Source: Pararhizobium sp.
GTDB taxonomy: Bacteria; Pseudomonadota; Alphaproteobacteria; Rhizobiales; Rhizobiaceae
NCBI GenBank assembly: GCA_030655075.1
Contig: JAURWE010000046.1
Location: forward strand, 62,001-126,000
Direction: 5' to 3'
Length of the DNA stretch: 64,000 nt
Numbering within the stretch: position 1 is the first letter of the stretch; every line of letters begins with the position of its first letter. Below are positions 9,665 to 16,801 of the stretch, in pieces. A model generated the notes under the pieces. It was given only the letters and a program-made list of their open reading frames with translations. It had not been told where the DNA came from and did no database searches. The position numbers and the translations under genes were made by a program.

Positions 9665-9710
9665 TAGATGACGTTTGCCCAGCCTCATTCCTCGTGAGTT
9701 GGAGATTAAA

Positions 9711-10508
9711 ATGCCACTTCAGGTTGTGACCATTGGCTTTGGCGCGATGGCCCGGAGCTTAGCCGCTTCGCTCATGAAGCACGGAGAGGAGGTTCACATT
9801 GGTGGTGCGCTACTGCCGGCGGAAATGGACGCAACGTCTCCCGAGGAAATTGTTCGCTTCACAGACGTCGATCAACTGATCGCGGCTAGACCCCATCTGG
9901 TCGTTGAATGTGCAAGCCACTCGGCGGTGCGAGAGACTCTGCCTAAAATTCTCGAGGCAGGCATCGACGTTATACTTGTTTCGATTGGCGCCCTGTCCGA
10001 TAGTTCTACGGAGCAACGACTACGAGCAGCCGAGCGACGAGGCGGATCGCGACTCACACTTGTATCGGGCGCGATCGGTGGACTGGACATGCTCCGCGCA
10101 GCAAATCTTGGCGGGTTGAATTTTGTTATATACTCAGGGACCAAGCCACCACAAGCGTGGATCGGAACTCATGCCGAAGCCCTTCTCGATCTACCTGTAT
10201 TGACTAAACGAACTATGTTTTTTGATGGTTCGGCACGTGAAGCAGCAGCGCTTTACCCGAAGAACGCGAACGTCACAGCGGCCGTCGCAATTGCAGGTGT
10301 TGGTTTCGACAAAACCCGAGTACGATTGTTTGCAGATCCGGATGCGACGGAGAATACTCACGAACTCGAAGCTTGCGGCGCTTTCGGCACCTTGAACGTC
10401 AAGCTGATGAACAATCCACTCCCCGATAACCCTAAAACATCATGGCTTGCAGCACTTAGCATCGAAGAGGCTGTGCTGAACCACTTTCGTACAAAAGCTA
10501 AGATGTAG
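9711..10508 (+). CDS. Aspartate dehydrogenase-like NAD(P)-dependent oxidoreductase
   Basis: A 265-residue protein with the features of L-aspartate dehydrogenase (NadX type). The N-terminal Rossmann strand VVTIGFGAMA is followed by a C-terminal catalytic domain with the conserved patch NTHELEACGAFG, whose histidine near residue 220 is the proposed catalytic residue in characterised members. Known members deaminate aspartate to iminoaspartate/oxaloacetate; relatives encoded in catabolic loci act on other amino acids, so the substrate is uncertain. ATG 9711 is chosen because GGAG at 9701-9704 precedes it at good distance. It stands alone, divergent from the GntR regulator and behind two inverted repeats, which points to regulated expression. 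Confidence 0.82.
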   Translation: MPLQVVTIGFGAMARSLAASLMKHGEEVHIGGALLPAEMDATSPEEIVRFTDVDQLIAARPHLVVECASHSAVRETLPKILEAGIDVILVSIGALSDSSTEQRLRAAERRGGSRLTLVSGAIGGLDMLRAANLGGLNFVIYSGTKPPQAWIGTHAEALLDLPVLTKRTMFFDGSAREAAALYPKNANVTAAVAIAGVGFDKTRVRLFADPDATENTHELEACGAFGTLNVKLMNNPLPDNPKTSWLAALSIEEAVLNHFRTKAKM

Positions 10509-11115
10509 TACGTAAGTCTAAATGAGGGCTATGGTAGGTTTTCAACCGGCCGAAGAAGCTTTCGCGAACGGCCTTATCCTGTGAACGGCTCTTGCGTGGC
10601 ATGAACGACCAGCTCGGATCACTATCCGAGCCATCGAGACAATCCCGCCATTATAGGCTCCAAGCCCAGTATAAACCGATTGGAGTTTTGGCGCCGTTGA
10701 AACCGTCTTAACGGTGCGTCCAGCACTATTTACTAATACAGAACGGGCGCGTCGTTCGATCTGATTGGCGTGCCATCAAAGCAATCTCTATTGGCCACCG
10801 ATACACCTTGCATGCCGGGGTTTAGAACTCCGTGCAACTCCGAACCGCCCTTCGTTTAAATCGCTTTTGCACAACGCATTGATATCATCATGTTTTGCCT
10901 GGTCACCGAAGCATGAATTCTGCAATAGCTCTGGTTCGTTCCGAAGCTTCGGGCGGCGTGGGAAAATTGGTAGCGGGTGAACCCCCGCCTATACGTCACG
11001 ATGGTAGTAGTAGCAGTCTAGAATACCGAGCTTGGCAAGCTCGTTCTTGCACTTTTATAAGAGGAGCCGGAACTCGAGTGAGCAATCGTTGAACTTGACG
11101 CTTTTGAAACCTCCT
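10509..11115. other. Non-coding stretch with a transposase relic at its left end
   Basis: No intact gene is supported in these 607 bases. The only recognisable content is a short minus-strand segment resembling an IS3-type transposase C-terminus, listed separately. Several small open frames lack ribosome-binding sites. Confidence 0.5.
10510..10602 (-). pseudogene. Relic of IS3-family OrfB transposase (DDE C-terminal segment)
   Basis: Read on the minus strand from about 10602, the frame gives MPRKSRSQDKAVRESFF followed by GRLKTY. This follows the pattern around the last glutamate of the IS3-family DDE domain, typically SMSRxGxxxDNAxxESFFxxLK. The flanking frames are broken and no inverted repeats bound the fragment. 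It is a short degenerate match found by eye, so confidence is modest. Confidence 0.35.
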
Positions 11116-11973
11116 CTACTTTCGATATGATGCCCTGTATTCTTTCGGCGACATGCCTCTTAACTTGCGGAATTGGCGATTAAAGATTGGAGAGTTAGCA
11201 AACCCGACTTCTGACGCAATTTGGGCGAGTGGCTCGTCACTAGCGGAAAGCCGGGCACAAGCTTCACCAACACGGAGCCGGGTGACATAGCCCGACACAG
11301 TGGCGTTGGTGTGTTTAACAAACATCCGGTGCAATCCAGATTTGCTTAGCGCCGCTAGCTTTGCCAATTCATCCATTTTTATGACACGGCTATATTGCTG
11401 ATGTAGATGTTGAAGAACACGGTGGATGCGTGACCGGTCGTCAGTCCAGCATATAGGCGCTGAGGACGATAGGCGCTCTGGGTGCGGTTGCTCAGCGAGT
11501 TTTAGGAGTATTCCGAGTACAGCAATGAGTCTTTCGCTTGGACTACTTGTGAGCGCTTGCTCAAAGGCGTCCGCTAACGAAAGGCCGATTTCCGAGCCAA
11601 AAGCTAGTCCTGTGTTTGCCCTTGCAAAAAGTGTTTGGATTGCCACGAATTCTACAGAGGTGCCAAGGAATGCATCGATCCACGCTTGTCGAAACCAGAT
11701 AACGAGTGACACATGCGGCGCCTGGCCATGAATCTTCGTTCGCGATGCCCAAGCATGCGGAAGGTTCGGACCGACGAGAACAAGGTCGCCATGCGCATAG
11801 TCTCCGACATGCTCGCCAATAAACCGTTGGCCTAAAGAGTTTAGCGTTAATGTCAGTTCATATTCTGGATGATGGTGCCACTGGAAGGCTATTGCATCAT
11901 CAAGGCGACGATGAAGGGTCGACAGTGACGAGCCAGAAGAGACTGGTATTTTCTCAAAATAAGCTCTCGGCAC
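11116..11973 (-). CDS. AraC family transcriptional regulator
   Basis: A 285-residue regulator. The N-terminal half is a cupin-like sensor (FQWHHHPEYELTLTLNSLGQ, then GDYAHGDLVLVGPNLPHAW). The C-terminal ~100 residues hold the two helix-turn-helix units of AraC proteins: MDELAKLAALSKSGLHRMFV and PLAQIASEVGFANSPIFNRQF, followed by RGMSPKEYR. I place the start at GTG 11973, because AGGAGG lies eight bases upstream; the longer frame from TTG 12000 would bury that site inside the gene. Such regulators usually activate a nearby catabolic operon in response to a small molecule. It borders the catabolic locus but faces away from a 600-base gap, so the target is uncertain. Confidence 0.9.
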   Translation of the reverse strand: MPRAYFEKIPVSSGSSLSTLHRRLDDAIAFQWHHHPEYELTLTLNSLGQRFIGEHVGDYAHGDLVLVGPNLPHAWASRTKIHGQAPHVSLVIWFRQAWIDAFLGTSVEFVAIQTLFARANTGLAFGSEIGLSLADAFEQALTSSPSERLIAVLGILLKLAEQPHPERLSSSAPICWTDDRSRIHRVLQHLHQQYSRVIKMDELAKLAALSKSGLHRMFVKHTNATVSGYVTRLRVGEACARLSASDEPLAQIASEVGFANSPIFNRQFRKLRGMSPKEYRASYRK

Positions 11974-12000
11974 CCCCGCTTCCCTCCTACTATTCGCCAA

Positions 12001-12411
12001 GACTCGCTAGATTATAATCAGAGTGCGGAGAGATTCAAATCTGAACCGCACCGGGTTTGCCGGAGGCTCCTACTTCTGAGAAGTGGCGCCATCATCAGCA
12101 CGAGACGAATATATCCAGTGGCGGGCTTAGCTGCATCCGTCGATTATTTAGCTGGTTCGGCGTTTCAAGTCTTCTTTCGTCACACGGATTTCGCCTTGTA
12201 AGTCGTTGCCGCAGTAAACGTAAGTCATCTCATGGCGCGCATACCAGATGTTACAAGGAGCGCTCCGGCAAGTCCCCAAGTTGGCGACTTGCGCTTGTTT
12301 CCATAGTTTCGAACCAGCAGGATGCGGCACCCAAGCGCAAGCTTGGGCAGGCTCAAGTGAACACAGATTGGATTTGAGAGCATTGGATACGGCAAGCCAG
12401 CAGAGGAAATT
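12001..12411. other. Non-coding stretch upstream of the AraC gene, with an IS-end-like sequence
   Basis: I find no supported gene here. At 12042-12070 the sequence begins TGAACCGCACCGGGTTTG and continues CCGGAGGCTCC. From memory it resembles terminal inverted repeats of some rhizobial IS3-family elements. No matching second end or transposase was found nearby, so it may be a solitary end left by deletion. Confidence 0.3.
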
Positions 12412-12567
12412 ATGGTTTCTGTACTCCTACCAAAAATGCATTGCCGAGCTTCCATAAGTTGGCTCGCACCGGTAATCGTCATCCTGACGCTACTGGCATC
12501 GTGCTCCACCAAGCGCCAAAAGTGCGTTGTTACGCCGAATGATACGGTCGAATGTAATTCAAGATAA
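12412..12567 (+). CDS. Small putative lipoprotein (51 residues)
   Basis: A 51-residue open frame with ribosome-binding site GAGG at 12403-12406, five bases before ATG 12412. Residues 1-16 are polar and carry positive charge, a hydrophobic core follows (WLAPVIVILTLLAS) and then Cys31 in the lipobox-like LLASC, after which come STKRQKC and a polar tail with two more cysteines. Signal peptidase II processing would leave a mature peptide of about 21 residues anchored in the membrane. It precedes the PPC-like protein gene by 52 bases on the same strand and may share its transcript. No family recognised; entericidin-like peptides are comparable in size and layout. Confidence 0.55.
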   Translation: MVSVLLPKMHCRASISWLAPVIVILTLLASCSTKRQKCVVTPNDTVECNSR

Positions 12568-12619
12568 TTTTTGTCTGCACCGCGACTGTAGAACATTATC
12601 CATCGGATATTTAGAAGAG

Positions 12620-13138
12620 ATGCTTAATTTACTTATCCGCATCATCCGTCTCCTCTCTGCAGCAAGGTCACCGGTGGATCTAGCCGTGCGAGCTGTCGGA
12701 GTCGCGACAATTATTGTGGTCGTTACTGTCTGGGGCATAAAATACAACAGGTCGCAGGCAGCGAAGAATTCGCCTCCGGTCGTAAGTGACGAAGGTTCGA
12801 TTCTCAGCGGGACACCGAAAGCAGGCACATTGCTTCCGGGGCAACAAATGGCATGGGAATTCGCTGGATCTAAGGGACAGCACATCGCCGTCGCCGTGGT
12901 GGGTAATTGGGACAGTGTTTTGGAACTGTACCGGCCAGGTGGGATTCGCCTGCTCACCCGAGACGACAATTCTGGAGCTGACGGTCAGGCACTCATTGAC
13001 GGTGTAACGCTGCCGGACGATGGAGTTTATCGGATTGTTGTCAGCGGCAGAAAAGGAGAGGCCGGCGTTTTTAAACTCTTTATCACGGATAGTGAAAAGC
13101 GTCCTCAGCCAGCCATTCTACAAAAAGTCGGCAACTAA
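12620..13138 (+). CDS. Membrane-anchored PPC-like beta-sandwich protein, unknown function
   Basis: A 172-residue protein with an N-terminal transmembrane segment at about residues 19-37 (LAVRAVGVATIIVVVTVWG) and an outer domain of about 120 residues. The pattern WEFAGSKGQHIAVAV, then VLELYRPGG, TRDDNSGADGQALIDGVTLPDDGVY and RIVVSG follows bacterial pre-peptidase C-terminal (PPC) domains, which fold as small beta sandwiches on secreted enzymes. No catalytic domain is attached. ATG 12620 has GAAGAG just upstream. It follows the small lipoprotein gene. Function unknown; binding or envelope attachment is possible. Confidence 0.7.
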   Translation: MLNLLIRIIRLLSAARSPVDLAVRAVGVATIIVVVTVWGIKYNRSQAAKNSPPVVSDEGSILSGTPKAGTLLPGQQMAWEFAGSKGQHIAVAVVGNWDSVLELYRPGGIRLLTRDDNSGADGQALIDGVTLPDDGVYRIVVSGRKGEAGVFKLFITDSEKRPQPAILQKVGN

Positions 13139-13864
13139 CAGCGAGTTCAATTAGTAGCTAAGCGTATGTTTGTGCTCGCCCAACCTTTACAACGGCAATA
13201 TGACTCTCCGGCCGCTATCGCGTCGACGCGGTTCCTGAAAGGTCCCGGCAGCGAGCAGATTTTACCGCGAAAATCGATCAGGACTTTTTTGCTGACTACA
13301 TCAAAGAAAATGGACATGTCGGTTTCGTACGTCATCGTAAACCTCGCGTCGTGTTTCGGTAATATGAAAACGCGCAGAAGTAGAATTTGTTCCAGTATTC
13401 GATTTCTGGTTGTTGAATGTCGGTTAGATGTGTCCGATGTCCGGGATTGTGTTCCTCGATCACTACCCTATTGCACGGGCTCGCGAAGATATCCTGTCGA
13501 CAGACGCCTCAGAAGGTACATCGGCCCAAGCCGGGGCAACAAGAAACCACCCTATGTGACCACATCCAAGCGTGCTAGCAGCCTTCAACAACAATCGCTG
13601 TGACAGGCAGTCAATTCCGAAAACGTAAATGATGGCGGGTGAGAGTTCTGCGCACATGAGCGTTCGAAAAAATCGTCTATTCATCCAATTTTTCCAAGGC
13701 GTTCAAACCGGCCGCCCCCTAAATCCTGCTGTCTTTCGTAAACGAACGATAAACGGTGAATATAACTTTGCCGCGTGTTCTGTAGATAATCTCCCGTTTA
13801 AGGAGCACTATACCACTGGGCGTTGCGAACGCTCGCAATACGTCAAAGATAAGGAGGAAATGTC
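13139..13864. other. Mostly non-coding stretch, one weak minus-strand small gene
   Basis: Apart from the possible small gene at 13147-13335 nothing is convincing here. Plus-strand frames at 13166-13603 and 13629-13919 lack family character, and the second runs into the well-supported start at 13865. The last ~100 bases are AT-rich and probably contain the promoter of the glycine-rich repeat gene. Confidence 0.45.
13147..13335 (-). CDS. Possible small protein of unknown function (62 residues)
   Basis: A 62-residue frame with GAGG eight bases before ATG 13335. The sequence (YETDMSIFFDVVSKKVLIDFRG, later RVDAIAAGESYCRCKGWAS) has the mixed polar and hydrophobic character of real small rhizobial proteins and loosely resembles short domains with a strand-strand-helix layout. 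No family can be named. It converges with the PPC-like gene. Existence rests mainly on the ribosome-binding site and composition. Confidence 0.35.
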   Translation of the reverse strand: MTYETDMSIFFDVVSKKVLIDFRGKICSLPGPFRNRVDAIAAGESYCRCKGWASTNIRLATN

Positions 13865-14539
13865 ATGTTCAATAAACACAGCAGAATTTCTATCCTCTCC
13901 CTCGGAACTGCAATCATGATGGTGCTGCCAAGCCTGTCGCATGCAGAAGGTCTCAATGTATCGGTTGGTGGGCTCAGCGTTGGCATCGGAGGCGGCTCAG
14001 GTGGCGGCCTCGGAGTAGGTGTGGGCGCCAGCGTCGGCGGGTCACAAGGTGTAAACGCAGGTGTCGGTGCAAATGTCGGGGGCTCGCAAGGCGTCACCGC
14101 CGGCGTCGGTGCTTCGGTCGGTGGCTCCCAGGGTGTAAACGCAGGCCTAGGTGCCAGAATTGGCGGCTCGAACGGCATCGATGCCGGAACGACGGCCAGT
14201 ATCGGAGGGGCGAATGGTGTCAATGCAGGCGTCGGTGCTCGGTTGGGCGGGAGACAGGGTCTATCGGCCGGCGTGAACGCGAATGTCGGGACCGGCGTTA
14301 ACGTCCGAATCCGCGTCGGTCTGGGTGGCAACGGCGATAGCACCAAGGACGGCGGAAACAACTCCGGGCCTGGGCGCGTGATTACCCGCCAGGGCAGCGT
14401 CAACGCTGTCGCGATGTTCAACCGCATGTCCGGGCGCGAGCAGCGGCAACTGATGATACGTTGCCGCGACATTGCCTCAAGCGGGGCAGATGCGGGCCTC
14501 AGCAAGCTGTGTGCGTTGTTGCGCGTAGCATCTCGCTGA
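13865..14539 (+). CDS. Secreted glycine-rich protein with 14-residue repeats
   Basis: A 224-residue protein with a strong ribosome-binding site (AAGGAGG at 13851-13857, seven bases before ATG 13865). Residues 1-27 form a signal peptide ending SLSHA. Residues 52-135 hold six 14-residue units close to GVGASVGGSQGVNA, with later units diverging (GLGARIGGSNGIDA, GTTASIGGANGVNA). A glycine/asparagine linker follows, then a helical C-terminal domain of about 45 residues with two cysteines (MIRCRDIAS, LSKLCALL). Repeats of this pitch suggest a regular beta structure. The protein is exported and may be a surface or matrix protein. A candidate sRNA and terminator follow. No named family recognised. 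Confidence 0.8.
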   Translation: MFNKHSRISILSLGTAIMMVLPSLSHAEGLNVSVGGLSVGIGGGSGGGLGVGVGASVGGSQGVNAGVGANVGGSQGVTAGVGASVGGSQGVNAGLGARIGGSNGIDAGTTASIGGANGVNAGVGARLGGRQGLSAGVNANVGTGVNVRIRVGLGGNGDSTKDGGNNSGPGRVITRQGSVNAVAMFNRMSGREQRQLMIRCRDIASSGADAGLSKLCALLRVASR

Positions 14540-14649
14540 GAAACTTGGTGGTGCTGGCGGTGGCACCGCTGCTCTGCGTGAGGTAGCGTCAACCCTTGTG
14601 TTAGTGATGGCTTGTGACCCACCACCAGAGGCCGTCACGGCAGGTTAAA

Positions 14650-14774
14650 AAACGTTTCGAACATTAAGTTCGTTAGAAACATACGCGTTGCGCATCACGT
14701 ACCTCCCTTTGGTGCGCGCCTCCCGGATGCCCCCGTCCGGCAATTAGCCCGCCCTCCTGCGGGCTTCTTTTTTT
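14650..14774 (+). ncRNA. Candidate trans-acting sRNA with CCTCC loops, alpha-r14-like
   Basis: Three consecutive hairpins end in a strong terminator. The first is CGAAC-N5-GTTCG; the second has arms GCGCA/TGCGC enclosing ACCTCCCTTT; CCGGA/TCCGG follows a GCCTCCC stretch; the last, AGCCCGC/GCGGGCT at 14746-14765 with loop CCTCCT, is followed by a T tract. Single-stranded CCTCC motifs are anti-Shine-Dalgarno-like. As I recall it, this is the hallmark of the alpha-r14 sRNA family (NfeR1 in Sinorhizobium), which pairs with ribosome-binding sites. The 5' end is approximate; no promoter was assigned with confidence. Confidence 0.55.
14746..14774 (+). terminator. Rho-independent terminator
   Basis: Stem AGCCCGC/GCGGGCT with loop CCTCCT, followed by TCTTTTTTT. 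It ends the candidate sRNA and would also stop read-through from the glycine-rich repeat gene. Confidence 0.8.
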
Positions 14775-14799
14775 AGATTTTTGACCCGCTCGACGCACG

Positions 14800-14842
14800 G
14801 AAAAGCAAAATGAAGCCAAGCACCGGGCAGGCGCTTGGCTTC
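14800..14842 (-). terminator. Terminator-like hairpin, minus strand
   Basis: Arms GAAGCCAAGC (14812-14821) and GCTTGGCTTC (14833-14842) form a perfect 10-bp stem with an 11-base loop. On the minus strand it is followed by ATTTTGCTTTT, fitting termination of the small gene ending at 14936. Confidence 0.6.
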
Positions 14843-14935
14843 TAACTGTCACAATCTGGGGGACCTGCGACAGAACCGAGCGGATTGGAGTCACACCCGG
14901 CGCCTCAAAACTCACGAGATATCTGCCGGTTCCAC

Positions 14936-15088
14936 TCAGGCCGCAATTCGCCTAGCAGCCTTATCCGCCGACTTCCTGTCATTGGCGAACTGCTCCAAAA
15001 TCCTGGCCGCGTCATGGACGGATATGCGGTGTTTTTTCGCAAATATGATCACGTCTTTGGGGGCCGCTGAGGCCTGCTGAACTGTCAT
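14936..15088 (-). CDS. Small hypothetical protein (50 residues)
   Basis: A 50-residue protein with ribosome-binding site AGGAGA eight bases before ATG 15088; the upstream extension of the frame lacks one. The sequence is helical and basic, with ISVHDAARILEQFANDRKSADKAARR in its second half. No family recognised. A minus-strand terminator-like hairpin lies about 95 bases after the stop, which supports expression as a separate transcript. The short helix-rich architecture would suit a regulatory or nucleic-acid-associated protein, but that is speculation. Confidence 0.6.
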   Translation of the reverse strand: MTVQQASAAPKDVIIFAKKHRISVHDAARILEQFANDRKSADKAARRIAA

Positions 15089-15331
15089 GTCAATTCTCCT
15101 GGAAAAGGCGGGCCTTGGCGCCGCTCTATGCCGTATATAAGAATTGACCAGACAATTTAAAGATAAGCCAAAGTGAGGGAGGCCTTTGATTTGAATTTGG
15201 AGGACGTTGATCTGCCCGCGCGGCGCGCAATTATCCTCAATGCAAAGACTGACACGAAATCCACTCGGCACCTGGCCGACGAGCAGATGTCGAGCAATGA
15301 GGCGGCTCCAATCAAAGTGCTGGATTGTCGT

Positions 15332-15676
15332 TCAGAAGTCGATCGCAAGGCCGACTTCGCAGAAATCGAACTTAGCAGGTTCCGATTCGCTTCCGTCTGC
15401 ATAGGTCGCCTTAACCCATTGGCCGCAAGTTTCGCTGTTTGTGCTCTGGTCCCATACAAGGTCTACAGTCGCATCCGGATTGATTCCTTTTCCAATGTCA
15501 AAGTATCCCCAATCCTTCTTGTTTTCTGAAACCCATACTTCGGTGATGGCTGATTGGGTCGTGTTCCTAGCTGTGAAAGAAAACTCTGCAGCGTAGGCGC
15601 AAGTGGCCATCATGTTGTTAGTCGCCATGACGAGGGCGAATGCGACAAAACCCGATCGAACGCTACTAAATTTCAT
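15332..15676 (-). CDS. Small secreted protein of unknown function
   Basis: A 114-residue protein. Residues 1-30 form a signal peptide (GFVAFALVMATNNMMATCAYA, cleavage after AYA). The mature part is rich in strands and aromatic residues: EFSFTARNTTQSAITEVWVSENKKDWG, then a polar loop and two cysteines (ETCGQWVKA, FDFCEVG) that probably form a disulphide in the periplasm. ATG 15676 follows AAGGAC at good spacing. The opening FTARNTTQSAITEVWVSE pattern resembles small periplasmic beta-sandwich proteins. No family can be named with certainty; likely a real exported protein of the accessory region. Confidence 0.65.
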   Translation of the reverse strand: MKFSSVRSGFVAFALVMATNNMMATCAYAAEFSFTARNTTQSAITEVWVSENKKDWGYFDIGKGINPDATVDLVWDQSTNSETCGQWVKATYADGSESEPAKFDFCEVGLAIDF

Positions 15677-16010
15677 GTTTTGTCCTTAAATGACTGGGAG
15701 CAATAGTTAGGTCATCTTGCATTGTTATTTCGAGAAGTCGAAAGAAATAATTGATCTGAGTGCTTGCCACCAAATATGGTTTTCGGCCTTGTCACGGGCA
15801 TTGGCGTTTTCACCCGTCAGAGCGGCAACGACCGCCAGAACAGGGCGCCACAATCTTGATTTCCTGCCCGTGCATGCGTGACTCGACGCCGGCGGTGACG
15901 AAGTGGATGCGGGAGGGGCAGATGTTGCGGGCAACGATAGATAGTGTAATTCGCTTCTTGCCTGTTGATGATATCGTTCAGGTTGAGCTGGTACTCAGAT
16001 CACCGTGCAC
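15677..16010. other. Intergenic stretch without a supported gene
   Basis: It lies upstream of the small secreted-protein gene (minus strand) and downstream of the winged-helix-like gene. A short plus-strand frame near 15910-16014 (MREGQMLRATIDSVIRFLP) and a minus frame at 15725-15934 were considered but lack clear ribosome-binding sites or family support. Confidence 0.4.
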
Positions 16011-16268
16011 CTAGCGCGTAAAACCAGCCGTCACTCGAACTTTATTTCCTCCAACGAACTCGATCAATCCATTCCGCTCCAGTGTCGTAAGCGCGTCCAT
16101 AACTTCATTTTGGGTAAACCGTGGGCCGATCAGCGCTACACCAAGGCTCATAAGGTCGAGAGGTCGCGACGGCTCGGGGACTAGGGCCCGCAGCTGCGCG
16201 GTGACCGCTTCTGCTACCAGTTCAGACCTGATGGGAGCTGTCATGGTGATTTCCGTCGTCCGATACAT
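16011..16268 (-). CDS. Small winged-helix-like protein
   Basis: An 85-residue protein with GAGGG seven bases before ATG 16268. The order of segments (LVAEAVTAQLRALVPEPSRPLDLMS, FTQNEVMDALTTLERNGLIEFVGGNKVRVT) matches a compact winged helix: helices, a recognition-like helix ending in NGLIE, then a beta wing. Such stand-alone domains often bind DNA. It is divergent from the receiver-domain gene at 16343, with about 75 bases between them, so it could share or control that promoter. DNA binding is inferred from the pattern and not shown. Confidence 0.6.
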   Translation of the reverse strand: MYRTTEITMTAPIRSELVAEAVTAQLRALVPEPSRPLDLMSLGVALIGPRFTQNEVMDALTTLERNGLIEFVGGNKVRVTAGFTR

Positions 16269-16342
16269 CGTTCACCCTCACTAAAGCTGGGGAGGCGTCT
16301 GTAGGTTCCCTACTCTTTTATTTTCCGCCAAAATTGGCATAG

Positions 16343-16801
16343 ATGCACCGACATATCATTGGGGACGAATGGGCAGATGTTGCCTTGATTGTGCCAGACG
16401 ATGCCGGTGCGGAGCTGACATTGAAACCGAGATTACTTTTTCTTGAAGGCCAACCGATTGTCGCCATGGACTTGGAACAGGCCATGAGCGAGGCTGGATT
16501 CGACGTAAACTGGTTCACGACTGTTAAATCCGGGCTTTATTGGCTGGAAAGGCACCAACCCGATATCGCATTGCTCGATATCGAACTCAGCGATGGCAGC
16601 TGCCAGGCAATCGCTGGAAATCTGGTAGAGCGCGGCGTCCCTTTTATCGTCCACTCGGGTCATCCGTCTGCTGCCGACTTCGTGCACGAAAGTTTCCGCG
16701 CAGGGCTTTGGGTTGGTAAGCCTATCGACTATGGAGACCTATTGGCCTTGCTCGCGGAATTAGCGAGTGGAGGGCAACAGGGCGCGAGATCAGAGCGATG
16801 A
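16343..16801 (+). CDS. Receiver-domain (response-regulator-like) protein
   Basis: A 152-residue protein with one receiver domain and no output domain. After about 25 polar residues come the first strand region (KPRLLFLEGQPIVAMDLEQAM), the phosphoacceptor aspartate in IALLDIELSDG, the threonine/serine position in PFIVHSGHPS and the lysine in VGKPIDY. Stand-alone receivers often act by protein interaction in phosphorelays. The usual acidic pair of the first strand is weak here (FLEGQP), so activity may be altered. It overlaps the next gene by 4 bases (ATGA), which indicates coupling. A related receiver remnant lies at 17149-17301 on the other strand. Confidence 0.75.
   Translation: MHRHIIGDEWADVALIVPDDAGAELTLKPRLLFLEGQPIVAMDLEQAMSEAGFDVNWFTTVKSGLYWLERHQPDIALLDIELSDGSCQAIAGNLVERGVPFIVHSGHPSAADFVHESFRAGLWVGKPIDYGDLLALLAELASGGQQGARSER

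Larger units (their letters stand above)
9037..9710. promoter_or_regulatory. Divergent control region with repeated GAATAC/GTATTC elements
   Basis: No gene is supported in this 674-base AT-rich gap. It holds five copies of GAATAC or its complement, at 9064, 9136, 9216, 9425 and 9559. Two sit in inverted repeats close to the downstream gene: GAATA-CAA-TATTC at 9559-9571 and ATTGAAT-N5-ATTCAAT at 9646-9664. A given 6-mer would be expected less than once here on both strands, so the clustering suggests binding sites, probably for the adjacent GntR regulator. The regulator assignment is inference. Confidence 0.5.

Noticed and set aside
13166..13603. 145-codon plus-strand frame
   Set aside because: Lacks family character and a ribosome-binding site, and overlaps the better-supported minus-strand small frame.
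13843..14625. Long proline-rich minus-strand frame
   Set aside because: It is the reverse complement of the glycine-rich repeat gene, whose signal peptide and ribosome-binding site are convincing; glycine codons on one strand give proline on the other.
15173..15529. 118-codon plus-strand frame
   Set aside because: Overlaps the minus-strand secreted-protein gene, which has a signal peptide and ribosome-binding site.
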